Below, piece by piece: positions 16,642 through 20,631 of a DNA stretch of 20,631 bases. This stretch comes from Candidatus Kaiserbacteria bacterium RIFCSPLOWO2_02_FULL_54_13 (GTDB lineage Bacteria > Patescibacteriota > Minisyncoccia > Phycocordibacterales > Phycocordibacteraceae). A program made the translations under genes and the position numbers. The DNA lies in NCBI GenBank assembly GCA_001783465.1, contig MFMI01000012.1:6076-26706 (forward strand), read 5' to 3'. Numbering within the stretch: the first letter of the stretch is position 1; each line of letters begins with the position of its first letter. Below the pieces are notes generated by a model. The model was not told where the DNA came from. It did no database searches and saw nothing but the letters and a program-made list of their open reading frames with translations.

Positions 16642-16651
16642 CATATCCAAG

Positions 16652-16891
16652 ATGGAGGCACTCGTATCGGCATTGCCGTATGCGGAGATTGTCCTCTCAA
16701 TACTCCTCATCGTCGGCATCGTGCTGCAACAGCGCGGAGCGACCCTCGGCGGAGCGTTTGGAGGCGACAACTTCGCGTCGACGTTTTATAAGCGCAGAGG
16801 CGCCGAGAAGTTCCTATTCAACGCGACAGTCGTTATCGCGATACTCCTTGTGCTCTCTGCGATTGCGAACTTCCTTCTGGCGGGGTTATGA
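16652..16891 (+). CDS. secG: Preprotein translocase subunit SecG
   Basis: A 79-residue two-span membrane protein, the accessory subunit of the SecYEG export channel. Spans lie at about residues 9-28 and 56-78. Between them the conserved cytoplasmic loop reads QQRGATLGGAFGG, followed by a basic stretch (YKRRGAEKFLFN). These match SecG well. The stop overlaps the next gene's ATG (ATGA), so the binding-protein gene may be translationally coupled. The 5' leader should be only about four bases. Palindromic elements flank the gene on both sides. Confidence 0.93.
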   Translation: MEALVSALPYAEIVLSILLIVGIVLQQRGATLGGAFGGDNFASTFYKRRGAEKFLFNATVVIAILLVLSAIANFLLAGL

Positions 16892-18642
16892 ATCCCGTTA
16901 GAGACCTGGTTTCTAACGGGATGAGCGATGAGACGCGTGAGCGACTGTTGCGTCCGAGAAGTTCCCCTGCGCTTGACCGTCTGCAGAGGCGCGTAGACGC
17001 GCTTTCCTCCGGCGACCGAATTATTTTCTACGCGTTCGCAGTTCTCCTCTGCGTTGCTTCCCTCTCGGGCCTTTACGCGCTTGAACAATCGCTTCTCGTA
17101 GAGGTGCCGAGCTACGGCGGGACCCTTGTTGAGGGAGCGGTCGGAAGTCCGCGCTTCATTAATCCCCTGCTCGCCATCAGCGACGCCGACCGCGACCTCT
17201 CCGTACTCACCTATGCGGGCCTCATGGGCCTCTCGGGGACGGGGGAGCTGGTGCCGGTACTCGCCGAGAGCTACCGCGTCGCAGAGGACGGCAAGACCTA
17301 CACGTTTACCCTGCGCGACAATGCGAAGTTTTCTGACGGCACGCCGGTGACGGCAGACGATATTGTCTTCACGGTAAAGAAGGCCCAGAACCCCGCGCTT
17401 AAGAGTCCCGAGTACGCGAATTGGTCAGGCGTCATTGTTGAAGCTGTTGACGCACACACCGTTGTCTTCAAACTCTCAAAATCGTACGCGCCCTTCCTCG
17501 GACTCACGACGCTCGGCATCTTGCCCGCGCGGCTCTGGCAGAAAGTCTCAAACGAAGAATTCCCCTTTTCCACTCTTGAGACAAACCCCGTGGGCGCCGG
17601 GCCGTTTGTGGTTGACGGCATCTCCCGAGACGCGTCCGGACTCATACAGAGCGTATCGCTCACGAAGAACTCGCGCTACGTGCTCGGCCAGCCGTATCTC
17701 AATGGTATTCGTTTTAATTTCTACTCAAGCTACGAGGACCTCGCGGATGCTCTCGCGAGCGGCGCAGTGGAGAGCGCCTATGACCTGCCCGCCGAGCAGG
17801 CGCCCCAGATGCTGACTGCCCCGTATGCAAGAGTCTTCGGTGTATTCTGGAATCCGAGCGAGAAACAGGTGTACGCGCGAGCGGAGGTGCGTAAGGCGCT
17901 TTCGCTCGCTCTTGACCGACATAAGATTATCGCCGACGTGCTTGGCGGATACGCGACTCCCATCATGGGACCCGTCCCGCCTGGAGGGTCGGTGCAACAA
18001 GTACCGGTCCCGGCATCTGAACATCCGGCGGAGGCCGCGGCGGCAGTCCTTGAAACGGCAGGGTGGAAGTATGACGGCTCCTCGCGCGTCTGGGAGAACG
18101 CGGGGAGCAAGCAAACGCTTGACGGCATTACGCTCCGCACTTCAAATGTACCCGAGCTGAAGAACGTCGCGAGCGCGGTGAAAGCGGATTGGGAAAAACT
18201 CGGCATTTCCGTCAACATTGAACTCTACGAACCGGGCGACCTCTCGCAGAATGTCATCCGCCCGCGCAAATATGAGGCGCTCCTCTACGGCATGGTCATC
18301 GGCCGCGACCAAGACCTCTACGCTTTCTGGGATTCACAGGAGCGCAATGACCCGGGACTCAACATCTCTCTCTATGCGAACAAGACGGTGGATGCCCTGC
18401 TTGAGAGTACGCGGGTGAGTGTTGACCAGAGCGTACGGGCATCCAATCTGCAAAAGATTGAAGACCTTATTGCCGCAGATTATCCAGCCGCATTTTTGTA
18501 TGCGCCAAACTTCACCTACACGATGCCGGACGGTCTCAGGGGCGTTCTGCTCCCGCAAATCATAATGTCTGCAGACCGTTTCGCGACAGCGGCATCATGG
18601 TACAAGATGACCGACGCCGTCTGGCCATTTTTTGCAAAGTAA
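16888..18642 (+). CDS. Membrane-anchored family 5 oligopeptide-binding protein
   Basis: A 584-residue solute-binding protein of the ABC-transporter family 5 type (OppA/DppA-like). Family features: an NPLLA-like opening; VPVLAESYRVAEDGKTYTFTLRDNAKFSDGTPVTADDIVFTVK; VGAGPF; and a run of Ala/Leu near EVRKALSLALDRHKI. It lacks a lipobox; instead a basic cytoplasmic N-terminus of ~44 residues leads into one span (about 45-66), so it is a membrane-tethered receptor. No permease or ATPase gene is nearby. The first start (16888) overlaps the secG stop, and its first codons (NPVRDLVSNG) come from a palindromic element; ATG 16921 is the alternative start, right after the element. Confidence 0.88.
   Translation: MNPVRDLVSNGMSDETRERLLRPRSSPALDRLQRRVDALSSGDRIIFYAFAVLLCVASLSGLYALEQSLLVEVPSYGGTLVEGAVGSPRFINPLLAISDADRDLSVLTYAGLMGLSGTGELVPVLAESYRVAEDGKTYTFTLRDNAKFSDGTPVTADDIVFTVKKAQNPALKSPEYANWSGVIVEAVDAHTVVFKLSKSYAPFLGLTTLGILPARLWQKVSNEEFPFSTLETNPVGAGPFVVDGISRDASGLIQSVSLTKNSRYVLGQPYLNGIRFNFYSSYEDLADALASGAVESAYDLPAEQAPQMLTAPYARVFGVFWNPSEKQVYARAEVRKALSLALDRHKIIADVLGGYATPIMGPVPPGGSVQQVPVPASEHPAEAAAAVLETAGWKYDGSSRVWENAGSKQTLDGITLRTSNVPELKNVASAVKADWEKLGISVNIELYEPGDLSQNVIRPRKYEALLYGMVIGRDQDLYAFWDSQERNDPGLNISLYANKTVDALLESTRVSVDQSVRASNLQKIEDLIAADYPAAFLYAPNFTYTMPDGLRGVLLPQIIMSADRFATAASWYKMTDAVWPFFAK
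16894..16920. repeat. Palindromic element, variant copy 3, inside coding sequence
   Basis: CCCGTTAGAGACC, one base, then GGTTTCTAACGGG: a shortened and mutated version of the palindrome, with one mismatch that would be a G-U pair in RNA. It is read as codons 3-11 of the binding protein (approximately PVRDLVSNG). Confidence 0.85.
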
Positions 18643-18713
18643 TGTTGTTCTCCATTTTCGTACGGGTTTCAACCATTATTTATTTTATAAGCCCGAATAA
18701 CTAACCAATCATT
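18643..18713. other. Intergenic gap before RNase J
   Basis: Seventy-one AT-rich bases. CGGGTTT (18664-18670) can pair with AAGCCCG (18689-18695) around a 19-base loop, without a U-run. A TATAAG-like -10 lies within, with no clear -35. Either a weak promoter or a processing site; not resolved. Confidence 0.3.
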
Positions 18714-20612
18714 ATGAATCAAGCACCTGCACCTGCACCGAGTCCCGCGAATCCGCGCGCGGTTCCGTCACGCGAAATACGACCGAGCCCCAGACGATAT
18801 AATCGCGGCGGTCGACCACCAGGCCGAGGCGGAATGCGTCCCGGGAGTACAGCGCGCCGCATCCAGCGGATACTCCGCCGCCCGACCTCAATGCCTATGC
18901 ACGCTAACCGCGCGGCCGACTACTATCCCGAACAACCGGCAGAAAATGTCGTGCGCATCGTCCCCTTGGGCGGCGTTGAAGAAGTCGGCCGCAACATGGT
19001 CGCCGTAGACGTGAACGGCGATATCTTCGTGTTTGACGTCGGCTTTCATTTCAAAGAAGAAGACGATGCTCCGGGCGCTGACTATTCGCTCCCGAACACC
19101 GCATATCTTGAGAAAAATAAAGAGCGTGTCCGCGCTGTTATTATCACGCACGGCCACCTTGACCACATCGGCGGGATCCCGTTCCTTATGGCCCGCTTCG
19201 GTAACCCGCCCATCTACACGCGGAATCTGACCTCTATCATGATTCAGCGCAGGCAAGAAGAGTATCCGGACGTGCCGAAGCCGGAAATCAACATCGTTGA
19301 ACCCGGGCAATCCATCACCATTGCCCATACGAAAATGAAGTTCTTTCCGGTTACCCATTCAATTCCCGATTCTATGGGCGTTTCACTTACGACCCCGTAT
19401 GGCAACGTCGTCCTTTCGGGAGACTTAAAGCTTGACCACCAAGACAACATACCCTCCGAGCGCGAGGTAACGACGTGGGGGGAGCTCGCTAAAGACAAGA
19501 ATCTATTCTTCATCGCGGACTCAACAAACGCAGAACGTGAAGGGTTCTCAATCCCGGAAAAGAGGGTCCAGCAAACGCTGGATGAAATCATAAAGACGGT
19601 TTCCAGCCGCCTCATTATCGGCACATTCGCATCGCAATTTGAGCGCATGATGAGCATCATTGAGAGCGCCGAAAAATACGGGAAGAAGATTGTCACTGAA
19701 GGACGCTCCATCAAGAACAATATAGAAATCGCGGAACGAGCCGGCCTGCTTAAAATTGATAAGAGCACTATTATTCCCGCGCAGGATATCAGCAACTACC
19801 CGCCCGATAAGCTCGTCCTCCTCTGTACGGGGGCGCAAGGTGAAGAATTCGCGGCGCTGATGCGCATCGCGACCAAACAGCATAAATACATCCAGTTCAA
19901 CGAGCGCGACACGGTCGTTCTCTCCTCGTCGGTCATTCCCGGCAACGAGGTCTCGGTGCAGAAGTTGAAGGACAACCTTTACCGGAACAAGGTAACCATC
20001 ATTCACTATCGCTCCAGCGACGTCCACTCTACCGGCCACGGCAACACGGGCGAGCTCGTATGGATTAATCAGCAGGTGAACGCGAAATTCTTCATGCCCG
20101 GCTACGGTTACTACTCAATGACCGCCTCTCATGCGAAAGCGGTTGAACAGGCGGGCAGGCCGCGGGAGAGTATTATCATCGCCGACAACGGCAGTGTCAT
20201 TGATATTATTGACGGCGAAACACTTAATGTGCACAAGCAAAAGGTGCCTTCAACGCCGCTCATCGTTGACGGATTCAATATCGGCAATCGCCAAGAGGTG
20301 GTTATGCGCGACCGGCAGTCGCTCGCCAAGGACGGCATGTTCGTCATCATTGCGAGCGTGAACCTCAAGACCGGCAAATTGCGCAAGTCGCCTGACATCA
20401 TCAGCCGCGGCTTCATCTACCTGCGCGAGTCGCAGAATCTCCTCAACGAAGCGCGCATTCTCATCAAGAAGACGGTTGAAGATTCAACCCACAACATGAA
20501 TCCCATTGACCTGGATTATGTGAAAAATAACCTCACCGACGTGATGGCAGGCTTTCTCTTCGCCCGCACGAATAAGGCTCCGATGGTGATTCCTGTGTTA
20601 ATTGGGATGTAA
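18714..20612 (+). CDS. rnj: Ribonuclease J
   Basis: A 632-residue metallo-beta-lactamase/beta-CASP ribonuclease with both endo- and 5'-to-3' exonuclease activity in known relatives, acting in mRNA turnover and rRNA maturation. The zinc motif is HGHLDH (146-151), after the typical PLGGVEEVGRNM start of the domain. Later come VTHSIPDS, SGDLKLD, the beta-CASP segment (GTFASQFERM...GRSIKNN), and the RNase J-type HSTGHG. The C-terminal dimerisation domain is complete. An N-terminal extension of about 75 residues is Pro- and Arg-rich (PSPRRYNRGGRPPGRGG) and probably disordered and RNA-binding, as in some actinobacterial and CPR forms. The stop lies 19 bases before the window ends. Confidence 0.96.
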   Translation: MNQAPAPAPSPANPRAVPSREIRPSPRRYNRGGRPPGRGGMRPGSTARRIQRILRRPTSMPMHANRAADYYPEQPAENVVRIVPLGGVEEVGRNMVAVDVNGDIFVFDVGFHFKEEDDAPGADYSLPNTAYLEKNKERVRAVIITHGHLDHIGGIPFLMARFGNPPIYTRNLTSIMIQRRQEEYPDVPKPEINIVEPGQSITIAHTKMKFFPVTHSIPDSMGVSLTTPYGNVVLSGDLKLDHQDNIPSEREVTTWGELAKDKNLFFIADSTNAEREGFSIPEKRVQQTLDEIIKTVSSRLIIGTFASQFERMMSIIESAEKYGKKIVTEGRSIKNNIEIAERAGLLKIDKSTIIPAQDISNYPPDKLVLLCTGAQGEEFAALMRIATKQHKYIQFNERDTVVLSSSVIPGNEVSVQKLKDNLYRNKVTIIHYRSSDVHSTGHGNTGELVWINQQVNAKFFMPGYGYYSMTASHAKAVEQAGRPRESIIIADNGSVIDIIDGETLNVHKQKVPSTPLIVDGFNIGNRQEVVMRDRQSLAKDGMFVIIASVNLKTGKLRKSPDIISRGFIYLRESQNLLNEARILIKKTVEDSTHNMNPIDLDYVKNNLTDVMAGFLFARTNKAPMVIPVLIGM

Positions 20613-20631
20613 TAAAGACTTGGAAACGCGG

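Overview
The window reads as a chromosomal stretch of a Candidate Phyla Radiation (Patescibacteria) bacterium, most likely a Parcubacteria-type lineage. Grounds: compact short-spaced genes; TGA used as an ordinary stop; many small membrane proteins with no recognisable family; secreted proteins combining IPT/TIG domains with a C-terminal peptidoglycan-binding domain; a membrane-anchored oligopeptide-binding protein with no permease beside it; an RNase J with a long basic N-terminus; and palindromic GTTAGAAAT elements. The lineage call is inference from content, not from a marker search.

Region 1 (23-6345, minus strand) looks like one metal/thiol operon. A CsoR repressor has a perfect 7-3-7 operator lying between the -35 and -10 of its own promoter. 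It is followed by a CopA-type copper ATPase, a small Cys/Met/His membrane protein, a DUF1573 protein, a CcdA/DsbD-like electron carrier, a CPIC-motif membrane protein, an anchored Cys/His protein of unknown family, a 46-residue Met/Gly-rich membrane peptide and a DUF378 protein. Spacing is mostly a few bases. The gene set suggests copper export combined with transfer of reducing power across the membrane. Several parts are undescribed as far as I can tell.

Region 2 (6429-9071) starts with a membrane-anchored histidine phosphatase. The last ~40-70 bases of that gene recur twice downstream. The copies flank two cargo modules, both convergent to the phosphatase: a low-GC HTH/Doc toxin-antitoxin pair and an anchored clan-A glycoside hydrolase. 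Each cargo gene ends exactly at a phosphatase-tail stop codon. This is the most unusual architecture in the window.

Region 3 (9070-11978) holds a 62-codon gene with the only strong Shine-Dalgarno I saw, a terminator, groEL-groES (minus strand, clear sigma-70-like promoter, no CIRCE seen) and a small coiled-coil protein.

Region 4 (12005-16547, plus strand) encodes two large secreted multidomain proteins, probably cell-surface proteins.

Region 5 (16581-20612, plus strand) holds secG, an oligopeptide-binding protein and RNase J. Palindromic elements flank secG, and one also contributes the N-terminal codons of the binding protein.

Several genes (csoR, secG, the phosphatase, the hydrolase, the coiled-coil protein) have a -10 box so close to the ATG that their transcripts should be leaderless or nearly so. 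No rRNA, tRNA, CRISPR array, transposase or integrase was seen.
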